NCBI GenBank assembly: GCA_023957335.1
Contig: JAMLHC010000001.1
Location: 702,017-766,016, forward strand
Origin: Bacteroidota bacterium
Lineage (GTDB): Bacteria; Bacteroidota; Bacteroidia; NS11-12g; UBA955
DNA length: 64,000 nucleotides
Reading direction: 5' to 3'
Shown: piece after piece, positions 25,957 through 33,991 of the stretch
Layout: every line of letters starts with the position of its first letter
How positions within the stretch are numbered: the stretch's first letter is position 1
Position numbers and translations under genes: made by a program
Notes under the pieces: generated by a model
Told to the model about the DNA's origin: nothing
Database searches by the model: none
Seen by the model: the letters and a program-made list of their open reading frames with translations, nothing else

Positions 25957-25979
25957 TCCCCCTAAAATTTTTAGCATAA

Positions 25980-26114
25980 ATGAAAAAGACATTTTCAACA
26001 CTCTTACTTGTAGCAACTGCAATTATAATGCTTTCTGCGTGTGCGTCAAGAAAAGATCATTGCCCCAAAGTACATGAGGCAAGCATGCAAAAACCGCATT
26101 TGAATCATGAATAA
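25980..26114 (+). CDS. Very small predicted lipoprotein (44 residues)
   Basis: ATG 25980 to TAA 26112-26114. Basic start (MKK), hydrophobic core (TLLLVATAIIM) and a lipobox LSAC with Cys21, so a mature lipoprotein of only 24 residues (CASRKDHCPKVHEASMQKPH...). A second cysteine and three histidines lie in this short tail. The last 8 bp overlap the ytxJ start, which indicates coupled translation, and a promoter box lies at the right distance upstream. I know of no named family. It is too short for routine gene finders and easily missed. Confidence 0.65.
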   Translation: MKKTFSTLLLVATAIIMLSACASRKDHCPKVHEASMQKPHLNHE

Positions 26115-26439
26115 AATTATTTTTGACAAACCGGAACAACTCCAAGCATTAAAGTCAAAAAAAGGTTTCTCGCTCATCTTCAAACACAGTACACGTTGCC
26201 CCATCAGCAAAATGGCGCTCAATAGAGTCGAAACAGACTCAGATTTGAACAACACAAGTTTGGATTACTATTATTTAGACCTGCTAAAGAATAGAGAGCT
26301 ATCCAATGCTATTACTGATATGTTTTCTGTTATACATCAATCTCCACAAGTTATTGTGGTCAAAGATGGGGCTTGTGTGATGACGGCTTCCCATTCCGGC
26401 ATTGTAGCATCTAAGATTATTGAATCTCTCAGTCTTTAA
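26107..26439 (+). CDS. ytxJ: YtxJ-family monothiol redox protein
   Basis: 110 residues with a thioredoxin-like fold. The signature is FKHSTRCPISKMA with a single active-site cysteine (Cys31), followed by YYYLDLLKNRELSNAI and HQSPQVIVVKDG (cis-Pro loop). YtxJ proteins are linked to bacillithiol-type redox chemistry, where they are thought to remove the thiol from bacillithiolated proteins. The gene overlaps the preceding 44-residue lipoprotein by 8 bp and the convergent HAD gene by 4 bp. Confidence 0.88.
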   Translation: MNKIIFDKPEQLQALKSKKGFSLIFKHSTRCPISKMALNRVETDSDLNNTSLDYYYLDLLKNRELSNAITDMFSVIHQSPQVIVVKDGACVMTASHSGIVASKIIESLSL

Positions 26440-27143
26440 AGAAGGAGAGTTCTTAATTCTGATAAGTCAGTGATTTCATTGACTTGTGGTTTCATCGCAC
26501 TATCAATTTTATGGGGATTAAACCAAACTGCCTCCCAACCTGCACCAAGCGCGCCCATCACGTCTAACTCAAGACTGTCGCCAATCATAATTGCTTGGCT
26601 ATTCCTCAGCCCTGCCCTATTAAGTGATAATTCGAATATTTCCTTTTCAGGTTTCTTGTACCCTACTTCTTCTGAAATAATAACATCTTTGAAATAGCTT
26701 GACAAACCTGCATATTCGAGTTTCTTTCGTTGAACCTCCATAAAACCATTGGTTATAATATATAATGGATAGTTTTTTGACAAAGATTCAAGTATTTCTC
26801 TTGCTCCCGGCATCAAATTCGTACGGGTTGGACATTGTGCAAGAAAATGATTCCACATTGAATCAGGTCTGTATTCGGGTGCAATATCCAAATCATCCAT
26901 CGCAAGTCGGAAACGCCTCTCGCGTAATGTCTGTTTGTCAATCAACCTTTGGTCATATAAACTCCAGAGTGCTTGGCTGTGTTTGCGAAAAGATTGCACA
27001 AAATCACTTGGCAAAGAGTCAGTTAGTTTACCAAAATTAAATTCATGAAACAATTCAACTAAGGTTTCATTGGCATTTTGTTCAAAATCCCACAACGTTC
27101 TGTCTAAGTCAAAAAAAATCGCTTTTACTTTACCTTGCAACAT
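26436..27143 (-). CDS. YjjG-type HAD nucleotidase
   Basis: 235 residues. HAD motif I is FFDLDRT (nucleophile Asp12, acid/base Asp14), motif II IITNG, motif III with the lysine in GYKKPEKEIF, and motif IV MIGDSLELDVMGALGAG. The alpha-helical cap between motifs I and II has the length of the YjjG subfamily, which hydrolyses non-canonical pyrimidine nucleotides and so cleans the nucleotide pool. Substrate range is inferred from family likeness. A -7 box (minus strand TAGCTTTG, 27162-27155) lies 12 bp before the ATG. Confidence 0.85.
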   Translation of the reverse strand: MLQGKVKAIFFDLDRTLWDFEQNANETLVELFHEFNFGKLTDSLPSDFVQSFRKHSQALWSLYDQRLIDKQTLRERRFRLAMDDLDIAPEYRPDSMWNHFLAQCPTRTNLMPGAREILESLSKNYPLYIITNGFMEVQRKKLEYAGLSSYFKDVIISEEVGYKKPEKEIFELSLNRAGLRNSQAIMIGDSLELDVMGALGAGWEAVWFNPHKIDSAMKPQVNEITDLSELRTLLL

Positions 27144-27154
27144 TTATTTGCTTG

Positions 27155-27162
27155 CAAAGCTA
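27155..27162 (-). promoter_or_regulatory. Possible -7 box of the YjjG-type gene
   Basis: Plus-strand CAAAGCTA reads TAGCTTTG on the minus strand, a full match to TAnnTTTG close to the ATG at 27143. The -33 element is not clear. Confidence 0.4.
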
Positions 27163-27272
27163 CACAAGGAATTGCTATAAACATAAATCTAAAAACTGGC
27201 ATCGATTTTTATTTTTAATAAAATATAGATATGGCAAAGTTTTTGATTTTACTTTGCATAAACTTATAAGAC

Positions 27273-27677
27273 ATGAAAATACTATTTACATTCATTATTG
27301 GTTTGTTCTCATTTCTTTCGCCTGATGAGCCGCTACCCACGGAGATGAACGGAGCCATAGAAAACATTTCTGATGCTTTCAAAAATGGCGATGCTCAAAA
27401 GTTAAGTGACTTTTTTGCATCCAGCATCGAAATCACTACTCCTACAGGCGAGGGGATGTATAGCAAAGCACAAGCCAAACAGATTATGCAAAAGTTTTTT
27501 AGTCAGAACAAAGCCGTAAACAATCAAATCATTCACAACGGCACCTCAAATACCGGTTCTAAGTTTGTTGTTTTCTCTTACAAAACAGACAAAGAAGAGT
27601 TCAGAATAACCGTTTTTCTCAAACAGATAGAATCTGATTTCCAAATTCAAGAAATCGAAATAGCCAAACAACTATGA
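27273..27677 (+). CDS. DUF4783 exported protein
   Basis: 134 residues. Short signal peptide (MKILFTFIIGLFSFLSP). The mature part shows the DUF4783 pattern with a cystatin/NTF2-like look: GAIENISDAFKNGDAQKLSDFFASSIEITT, then YSKAQAKQIMQKFF and RITVFLKQIESDFQIQEI. The family is restricted mainly to Bacteroidota and has no known function. Its stop overlaps the nadC start by 4 bp; this neighbourhood with nadC recurs in the phylum, but I cannot infer a role from it. Confidence 0.82.
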   Translation: MKILFTFIIGLFSFLSPDEPLPTEMNGAIENISDAFKNGDAQKLSDFFASSIEITTPTGEGMYSKAQAKQIMQKFFSQNKAVNNQIIHNGTSNTGSKFVVFSYKTDKEEFRITVFLKQIESDFQIQEIEIAKQL

Positions 27678-28543
27678 CCTTTGATAAGCTATGGAAGCAT
27701 CCACAGGTCATCAGGCTCGTTGAACTCGGCTTACAAGAAGATTTTGGACAAACCCCTCACTCTTCACTCACAGCCATACCCAAAGGAACCAAAGGTGTAG
27801 CACAGATGATTGCCAAAAGCGATGGCATAGTTGCAGGCTTACCTTTAGCCAACACCATTTTTCAGCAAATAAATCCGAGCATTGAGGTAGAACAACTTGT
27901 TTCTGAAGGACAAAAAGTAATACGCGGAACCATTTTAATGAAAATTCAAGGCGAGTCCACGGATATTTTATCCGGAGAGCGTCTTATTCTCAATTTTATT
28001 CAAAGACTGAGCGGAATTGCCACAGTTGCCAACCATTATGCTGAACTTGCAAAACCTTATGGAGTGAAGATTTTGGACACTCGCAAAACCACTCCCGGAA
28101 TGAGATTACTTGAAAAATATGCCGTAAAAGCAGGTGGGGCAGAAAATCACAGAATCGGATTGTTTGACATGATTATGCTCAAAGATAATCACATAGATTT
28201 TTGCGGAAGTATTACTCAAGCCATACATAAAACATTGGATTACCTGAAACAAAACAAGCTTCAACTAAAAATAGAAATAGAAACACGTAATTTGGATGAA
28301 GTAAAAGAAGCGTGCGCTGTTGGAAATATACATAGAATCATGCTTGACAATTTTAGCCCATCCCAAATTATTGAAGCACTCAAAATTATAGATAAGAGAT
28401 TTGAAACAGAAGCTTCCGGAGGTATAACAGATGAACATCTGCTTGAATATCTCAAAACAGGAGTGGATTATATTTCGGTTGGGGCACTTACTCACTCTGT
28501 TAAAAGCATGGATATCAGTCTCAAAACAATTATTCAAAAATAA
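27674..28543 (+). CDS. nadC: Nicotinate-nucleotide diphosphorylase (carboxylating)
   Basis: 289 residues, normal length. Conserved blocks: ERLILNFIQRLSGIAT, DTRKTTPGMRLLEKYAVKAGGAENHR and MIMLKDNH, which form the quinolinate and PRPP site, then the acidic residue in IEIETRNLDEV, followed by LDNFSPSQI and ASGGITDEHL. The enzyme converts quinolinate and PRPP to nicotinate mononucleotide, CO2 and pyrophosphate in de novo NAD synthesis. nadA and nadB are not nearby. Confidence 0.96.
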   Translation: MTFDKLWKHPQVIRLVELGLQEDFGQTPHSSLTAIPKGTKGVAQMIAKSDGIVAGLPLANTIFQQINPSIEVEQLVSEGQKVIRGTILMKIQGESTDILSGERLILNFIQRLSGIATVANHYAELAKPYGVKILDTRKTTPGMRLLEKYAVKAGGAENHRIGLFDMIMLKDNHIDFCGSITQAIHKTLDYLKQNKLQLKIEIETRNLDEVKEACAVGNIHRIMLDNFSPSQIIEALKIIDKRFETEASGGITDEHLLEYLKTGVDYISVGALTHSVKSMDISLKTIIQK

Positions 28544-28544
28544 T

Positions 28545-28575
28545 CTTGCTTTTCTCATTATAGAAACTAATTTTG
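28545..28575 (+). promoter_or_regulatory. Promoter of the thioredoxin-like lipoprotein gene
   Basis: CTTG (28545-28548), a 19-bp spacer and TAATTTTG (28568-28575) fit TTTG-N19-TAnnTTTG with one mismatch. The start site would lie near 28582, about 20 bp before the ATG at 28601. Confidence 0.65.
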
Positions 28576-28600
28576 TGGAACTTTATAAACAATAAGAGTT

Positions 28601-29422
28601 ATGAAAAAAGTATTATTACTTATGATTCCTGCCCTTTTGATAGGCTTTGCAGGATGTAAAAAAGACAAAAAAGGTGATAGCAGCAATGGAAGTGGAACAC
28701 CCACAGAAACAAAACCGGTTCAAAATGTGATGATGTTTTATTTTGGCGGTACTTGGTGTGGACCCTGTGGAGCCTATGGCAAACCTACCGTTCAAGCTGC
28801 AAAAAAATTGAATGACAGAGTACATGTTATCTCATGTCAGGTTAATGGTGCCGGTGGTGCCGTTGATCCATTTAACAACCAATCTGCCAATGGTCTTGCA
28901 GGTGTTTTTGGTGTAAGTGGCGTACCTACTTTATATATTGCTGATGGCATCGGAGGAATTACAGCTATTGGCGGGGGAACAAGTATGCAAAGTGCTGCAA
29001 CCACTAAAATCAACGAGATTCTTGCTAAAACAAACCCTGCAGTATATGCAAAACCAAAAGTAAAAGTAAGCGGAACCAATGTAACCGTTGATATTGATGC
29101 CAAATTCTATGAAGACTTTGCAAACGAATACAGATTCGCAGTATATATCACTGAGAGCAGATTGTCAGCTACTCAATACCAAGATGGTAGAACAGAAGAC
29201 AAAAACATGCATGATGATGTTTTGAGACTTACCCTAACTACCGACCCCGTTGGTGAAGTGATTGCATCTTCTGTTAAAAATGGCGATAAAATCTCTAAAT
29301 CTTATACAGGCACCATAGATCCAAGTTGGAAAAAAGAGAACCTAAAAGCAGTTGTTGTTTTCTGGCGCAAAACCGGTGACAAACAAGTTACTTTTGTAAA
29401 TGGTGAATACACAAAATTCTAA
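28601..29422 (+). CDS. Omp28-like lipoprotein with thioredoxin fold
   Basis: 273 residues. The lipobox is LIGFAGC, with Cys19 as acylation site, followed by a Lys/Ser/Gly-rich linker. The thioredoxin-like part has an active-site motif TWCGPCGAYGKPT (Cys53, Cys56) and the cis-proline region SGVPTLYIADG. The C-terminal half (VKVSGTNVTVDIDAKFYEDFANEYRFAVYITESRL) matches the Omp28-related family. It is probably an outer-membrane-anchored thiol-disulfide protein. The neighbouring gene at 30199-32310 carries the same CGPC fold with a T9SS tail. A terminator follows at 29442. Confidence 0.82.
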   Translation: MKKVLLLMIPALLIGFAGCKKDKKGDSSNGSGTPTETKPVQNVMMFYFGGTWCGPCGAYGKPTVQAAKKLNDRVHVISCQVNGAGGAVDPFNNQSANGLAGVFGVSGVPTLYIADGIGGITAIGGGTSMQSAATTKINEILAKTNPAVYAKPKVKVSGTNVTVDIDAKFYEDFANEYRFAVYITESRLSATQYQDGRTEDKNMHDDVLRLTLTTDPVGEVIASSVKNGDKISKSYTGTIDPSWKKENLKAVVVFWRKTGDKQVTFVNGEYTKF

Positions 29423-29441
29423 ACTAATCATTTTATAAAAC

Positions 29442-29472
29442 ATAAAAGCCACTTTCCAAGAGTGGCTTTTAT
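29442..29472 (+). terminator. Intrinsic terminator
   Basis: AAAAGCCACT (29444-29453) pairs with AGTGGCTTTT (29461-29470) over a 7-nt loop, ending in a short T-run. It separates the Omp28-like lipoprotein from the next pair of genes. Confidence 0.8.
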
Positions 29473-29487
29473 GTTTACAAATACACA

Positions 29488-30186
29488 ATGAAAAAAACAT
29501 TAATCATATTATCAATCATACTTAGCTCAATCTCATTTGCATCTGCACAAGAGGTTTATAGCTCAACCGACACCGTACGAATTCAAGGTCCAAACAAAGC
29601 AAATGACGATGATTTTGCTGATTTGGAACATGGATTTGTATTCAAAAATATCAATGCAATAACCCATTCGTTTAGATGGGTTAGGACTGTCAACAACCTG
29701 CCTTCCGCTGAATGGGAAAGTGCTGTTTGCGACATCAACCTCTGCTACCCTTCTGCTGTAGATAGCGCTGATTTTGAGATGGAGACAGGCGATAGCGGAA
29801 TTTTCTACCCTCATTTCTATCCGGGCAAAGGAGTTGGAAATGCAGAAATGGTAATCGAAATCTTTAACATCGATAACAGAAATCAAAAAGTTACTGTTCA
29901 CGTTTTTGCTACTGCATGGGATGCATATAACTCTGTATTATCCTTGTCGAACAATAGTAATTTTAAGCTATATCCCAATCCTACCAACAATCATACAATT
30001 GTTCGCATAGAAGGTTCACAAGACGGTATATGCTCTTTGAAAAACATGGAAGGCAAAACCTTAATTTTACAAAATATTACACAAAGTGATAGAGAAATCA
30101 ACACACAAGCATTACCGCAAGGAGTTTATATTGTTGAATGGAATGACGGTAAATACATCAGAACTCAAAAATTAATAATCAATTAA
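29488..30186 (+). CDS. T9SS type A exported protein, short
   Basis: 232 residues. Signal peptide of about 20 residues (SSISFASAQ). The mature part (~25-150) is a beta-sandwich-like domain: DADFEDADLEHGFVF-like start, FRWVRTVNNLPSAEWESAVCD and FYPGKGVGNAEMVIEIFNI. A CDINLC cysteine pair may form a disulfide. The last ~80 residues are a type A sorting domain (FKLYPNPTNNHTIVRIEG...LPQGVYIVEWNDGKYIRTQKL). It is followed by 30199-32310 after 12 bp and probably cotranscribed with it. The function is unknown; the pairing suggests a shared surface role. Confidence 0.8.
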   Translation: MKKTLIILSIILSSISFASAQEVYSSTDTVRIQGPNKANDDDFADLEHGFVFKNINAITHSFRWVRTVNNLPSAEWESAVCDINLCYPSAVDSADFEMETGDSGIFYPHFYPGKGVGNAEMVIEIFNIDNRNQKVTVHVFATAWDAYNSVLSLSNNSNFKLYPNPTNNHTIVRIEGSQDGICSLKNMEGKTLILQNITQSDREINTQALPQGVYIVEWNDGKYIRTQKLIIN

Positions 30187-30198
30187 ATAAAAATCAAC

Positions 30199-32310
30199 AT
30201 GAAGAAATCATTACTTTCATTAGGATTTGCATTGATGCTGAGCATGGGCTATGTTCAAGCACAATACTACTACACCTTCTATAATGATGGTCAAAATCCT
30301 AAAGGGCTAAACTCAGATGGAGAAAACCCTTATCCTGCTCATGGTGCCGGCTGGACAACAGTTTGGGACGGAGATGGAACCGCCACTCCGGCTTATTCTA
30401 CTGTGCAGTCCATTCCATTCGCTTTTCAATTCAATGGCAATCCGGTTAGCAAGTATGCTATTGGCAACTTTGGCGCAGTTACATTTTCTGATACAGTACC
30501 TACGATACTTCCTTCAGGATTTAGCAATTTAACACTTCCAAGTGCTGACATTGCCGACAATTCGGTTTGTGTTCTTGGAATCAAGCCTAAATCATCTGCG
30601 GGTGGACAAACAACATACAAAAGTGCTGCATTAACGAGAACTTATGGCAATGCACCTAACCGTCAACATTGGATATTTTTCAATTTTTATGGCGAAACTA
30701 ATATTCAGAACGGTTGGACATATTGGGCAATCGTGTTAGAAGAAACCACAAACAATATTTACATTGTGGATATGAAAACACTGTGTGTGAATGCAAGCAG
30801 TCAACTTTGTACTAATAACGTTAAGTTGAGTGCAGGAATTCAAATTAATTCTTCTACTGCCTATTCAGTTGCCGCTTCGCCAAATTTGGGAGCTAATCAA
30901 ACTACACAAAACATATTTACTTCCGAAGATAACAGCTACTATCAATTTGCACATGGAACTTTAGCAGAAAACTCCACCAGAGTGAAGGAAGTAATTTTCA
31001 ATCCATATAATATTAAATCGGCAGGACCATTTACTATAAAAGCAACTATTCAAAACCACGGCTTAAAAGTGTTGGCATCTGTGGATGCTTCATATAGAGT
31101 GAATGGAGGAAGTTGGACTACTGCAACCGTTAATACACCAAACGTGGCTGTCAACGGATATTACGAACTTTCTCACCCTATCCAATGGATTCCGGCTGCA
31201 GAAGGAACTTACGTTATTGACTTTCAGGTTAAAAAGCCAAATGGCGGTGACGACCCCATTGTTGATGACGACATGGCATCTATAACCATTCAAGTGCTGG
31301 ATACATTTATCAACCGTAGAATTTTGATTGAAAGTTTTACTTCTTCGACATGCGGACCTTGTAATGCCGGTAACAGACAGATTATGTCAATCACCAATAC
31401 TTTGCCTGAAGACAGATTTGTTTATTTAAAATATCAGTACAGTTTCCCTGGTACGGGCGACCCATACTATACAACCGAAAATGGCACACGAGGAGGATAC
31501 TACGGTGGCGTTAATTCTATTCCTGCCACGATGATAGATGGAAACCCAAGATTTAACCCCGGAAGTGCTACCCTTCCCATGATTCAAAACTACATGAATA
31601 CCCCGTCATTTGTGAGTATCGATGCCAATGCTTATATGGCATGGAAGGATAACTTCAATTTTGATATTAAAATAACTCCTTACAGCGATTTACCTGCGGG
31701 CATTAAACTTCATGTAGCTATTGTGGAGACCATCACCTATAAAAATATTAAAACTAATGGTGAAACAGAGTTTCATAATGTTTTGAAAAAATTTGCTTAT
31801 GGGGCTGGCGGCAAAGTGCTCCCTGCTATTTCAAAAGGCACTATCCACAATGAACACGGGAACTATCAATTTCATGGAAATTACCGTTTACCTGCAAATG
31901 CTCAAGCAGGTAATATTATTAACTGGGCTACCGAACATTCTATTGAAAACCACTGGAATTTGGCTGTTATTGTATTCCTGCAAGACGATAATACCAAAGA
32001 GATACTTCAATCTCAATTTGCACGTGTTAATATGAAAACATCTGTTAATCAAACTGAACTACAACAATCTTTGATTATCTATCCTAACCCTGCGGATGAT
32101 ATGTTTATCATTAATTTTGATAAAGCAGACAATGCTGAGGTTATGGTTAGAAATATCCAAGGACAGGTTGTGAGTCAAAACAAGTTTAATTTCAATGGCG
32201 GTTCCAGCTCATATTTAGTGGATACCAAAGAGTTTGCAAATGGTGTATATACTGTAACAGTAACCTCAGATGGAGCCAGTGTTACTCAAAAAATAATCGT
32301 TAATCACTAA
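30199..32310 (+). CDS. Omp28-related T9SS type A surface protein
   Basis: 703 residues. Signal peptide to residue ~21 (YVQAQ). Residues ~30-250 form a beta-sandwich domain and ~270-370 an Ig-like segment. The Omp28/thioredoxin-like domain has SSTCGPCNAGNRQI, with Cys385 and Cys388. The C-terminal ~75 residues are a type A T9SS sorting domain (LIIYPNPADDMFIINF...ANGVYTVTVTSDG). It is therefore a surface or secreted thiol-active-site protein. The 28601 gene encodes the lipoprotein counterpart without the T9SS tail. A strong terminator follows. Confidence 0.86.
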   Translation: MKKSLLSLGFALMLSMGYVQAQYYYTFYNDGQNPKGLNSDGENPYPAHGAGWTTVWDGDGTATPAYSTVQSIPFAFQFNGNPVSKYAIGNFGAVTFSDTVPTILPSGFSNLTLPSADIADNSVCVLGIKPKSSAGGQTTYKSAALTRTYGNAPNRQHWIFFNFYGETNIQNGWTYWAIVLEETTNNIYIVDMKTLCVNASSQLCTNNVKLSAGIQINSSTAYSVAASPNLGANQTTQNIFTSEDNSYYQFAHGTLAENSTRVKEVIFNPYNIKSAGPFTIKATIQNHGLKVLASVDASYRVNGGSWTTATVNTPNVAVNGYYELSHPIQWIPAAEGTYVIDFQVKKPNGGDDPIVDDDMASITIQVLDTFINRRILIESFTSSTCGPCNAGNRQIMSITNTLPEDRFVYLKYQYSFPGTGDPYYTTENGTRGGYYGGVNSIPATMIDGNPRFNPGSATLPMIQNYMNTPSFVSIDANAYMAWKDNFNFDIKITPYSDLPAGIKLHVAIVETITYKNIKTNGETEFHNVLKKFAYGAGGKVLPAISKGTIHNEHGNYQFHGNYRLPANAQAGNIINWATEHSIENHWNLAVIVFLQDDNTKEILQSQFARVNMKTSVNQTELQQSLIIYPNPADDMFIINFDKADNAEVMVRNIQGQVVSQNKFNFNGGSSSYLVDTKEFANGVYTVTVTSDGASVTQKIIVNH

Positions 32311-32327
32311 TCATAAATTATTAATTT

Positions 32328-32357
32328 AAAAAAAGCCGCCTACGAGCGGCTTTTTTT
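32328..32357 (+). terminator. Intrinsic terminator
   Basis: AAAAAAAGCCGC and GCGGCTTTTTTT form a 12-bp stem around a 6-nt loop, with the T-run completing the signal. It ends the 29488-32310 pair. Confidence 0.88.
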
Positions 32358-32450
32358 GTTCATGGAAATATATAGCATCGTCAAATATTTTTTCAAACAA
32401 TATTTGCGATAGCTTACCTTCGCACATAGATATTTAAACAATATAAAATT

Positions 32451-33011
32451 ATGACAATAATTATTTTATTAGTGGTAGTTGGGATTTTGGTACTCTTTGT
32501 TATCAGTATCTACAACCGTCTTGTAAAACTAAAACTCCGCAGAGAAAATGCTTTTGCCGACATTGACGTTCAGCTAAAACAAAGACACGACCTGATTCCT
32601 CAACTTATCAATACTGTCAAGGGCTATATGAAACATGAAGAAGGTGTATTGACCAAAATTACTGATGCCCGTTCGCGTGCCATAAAAGCCGGCAGTATCA
32701 ATGATAAAATAGCGGCAGAAAATGAACTCACACAAGCAATGAACGGATTGAACATTCAGGTCGAAGCCTATCCCGATCTCAAAGCCAACCAGAATTTTAT
32801 GAATTTGCAAATGGAGATTTCGGATATTGAGAACAAATTAGCCGCAGTTAGAAGATTCTTCAACTCTGCTACACGAGAACTTAACACCGCCATTCAAGTG
32901 TTCCCAAACAACATATTAGCCGGGATGTTTGGGTTTACATCTCAACCTATGTTTGATGTAGGTGAAGAAAACAGAGCAACTTTAGATAAAGCTCCTGAAA
33001 TCAGTTTCTAA
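32451..33011 (+). CDS. lemA: LemA-family protein
   Basis: 186 residues. One N-terminal membrane segment (IIILLVVVGILVLFVISIY) is followed by the LemA helical domain: NAFADIDVQLKQRHDLIPQLINTVKGYMKHE, then DLKANQNFMNLQMEISDIENKLAAVRRFFNSATRELN. LemA proteins are membrane-anchored helical bundles of uncertain role. They are very often encoded beside an HtpX-like M48 protease, as here (10-bp gap). Confidence 0.92.
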   Translation: MTIIILLVVVGILVLFVISIYNRLVKLKLRRENAFADIDVQLKQRHDLIPQLINTVKGYMKHEEGVLTKITDARSRAIKAGSINDKIAAENELTQAMNGLNIQVEAYPDLKANQNFMNLQMEISDIENKLAAVRRFFNSATRELNTAIQVFPNNILAGMFGFTSQPMFDVGEENRATLDKAPEISF

Positions 33012-33021
33012 GGTTCGTGTT

Positions 33022-33987
33022 ATGGCTGCTTATGTAGGTATTCAATCTCAAATTTCGAGAAACAACCGAATGTCGGTCTTGTATCTGATTGCATTTCCTA
33101 TACTCATTTTGATACCAATTTGGGGAACCATATATTACTACCTCGCTTTTGAGCAGAGATATGCTGATAAACTTGCTGCTTTGTACGAAACAAACAGAGA
33201 ATTCTTAATCATTCTTCCCTTCGTTTTACTTGCAATAGCAATATGGTTTTTGATAGCTTACTTTGGCAATACCGCTATCATTAATGCAGGAACCGGTGCA
33301 CAAAGTTTGAGCAGAAAAGAAAACCCAAGAGTGTATAACCTTACAGAAAACCTTTGTATGAGTGTAGGAATGCAGATGCCAAAGTTGCAAATGATTGACA
33401 GCCCAGCTCTTAATGCTTTTGCCAGTGGTATCAACGAGAGAACCTACACCGTAACACTCACCAAAGGTATTATGGACACTTTAGACGACAAAGAATTGGA
33501 GGGAGTAATAGCGCACGAACTTTCTCATATCAGAAACCGCGATGTACGTTTGTTAATTATTTCCATTGTTTTTGTGGGAATATTGGCTGTACTTGCAAGA
33601 GTGATTTTACGAAATATAATGTATGGTACAGGGAGAAGAAGGAATAAAGATGATGGCAAAGGCGGTGGAGGTGCTGTCATTATTGTAGCATTATTACTTG
33701 TGCTATTAGCCTATTTTTTCTCAATGCTTTTCAAATTCGGATTGTCACGCAAGAGAGAATATATGGCGGATGCCGGTGCTGCCGACATGACGAAAAACCC
33801 TTTTGCATTAGCATCTGCTCTAAGAAAGATTTCGGGCAATAACAACCTTGAGTCTGTGAATAGTGAAATGAAACAGCTTTTTATAGCGAATAATGTGCAA
33901 GACAACTCATTCTCAATGGGATTGAAGAATCTGTTTGCGACACACCCACCCATAGAAAAGAGAATTGAAGTATTAGAGAATTTTTAA
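33022..33987 (+). CDS. HtpX-like M48 membrane metalloprotease
   Basis: 321 residues. Two N-terminal membrane segments (~20-40, 62-82) and a hydrophobic stretch near 220-245 place the catalytic site at the membrane. The zinc motif is HELSH (His165, Glu166, His169); the third ligand is the glutamate in KREYMADAGAADMT. It resembles HtpX, which degrades misfolded membrane proteins, and it follows lemA as usual. C-terminal FATHPPIEKRIEVLENF is characteristic of the family. The next gene starts 4 bp later. Confidence 0.9.
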   Translation: MAAYVGIQSQISRNNRMSVLYLIAFPILILIPIWGTIYYYLAFEQRYADKLAALYETNREFLIILPFVLLAIAIWFLIAYFGNTAIINAGTGAQSLSRKENPRVYNLTENLCMSVGMQMPKLQMIDSPALNAFASGINERTYTVTLTKGIMDTLDDKELEGVIAHELSHIRNRDVRLLIISIVFVGILAVLARVILRNIMYGTGRRRNKDDGKGGGGAVIIVALLLVLLAYFFSMLFKFGLSRKREYMADAGAADMTKNPFALASALRKISGNNNLESVNSEMKQLFIANNVQDNSFSMGLKNLFATHPPIEKRIEVLENF

Positions 33988-33991
33988 AAGA

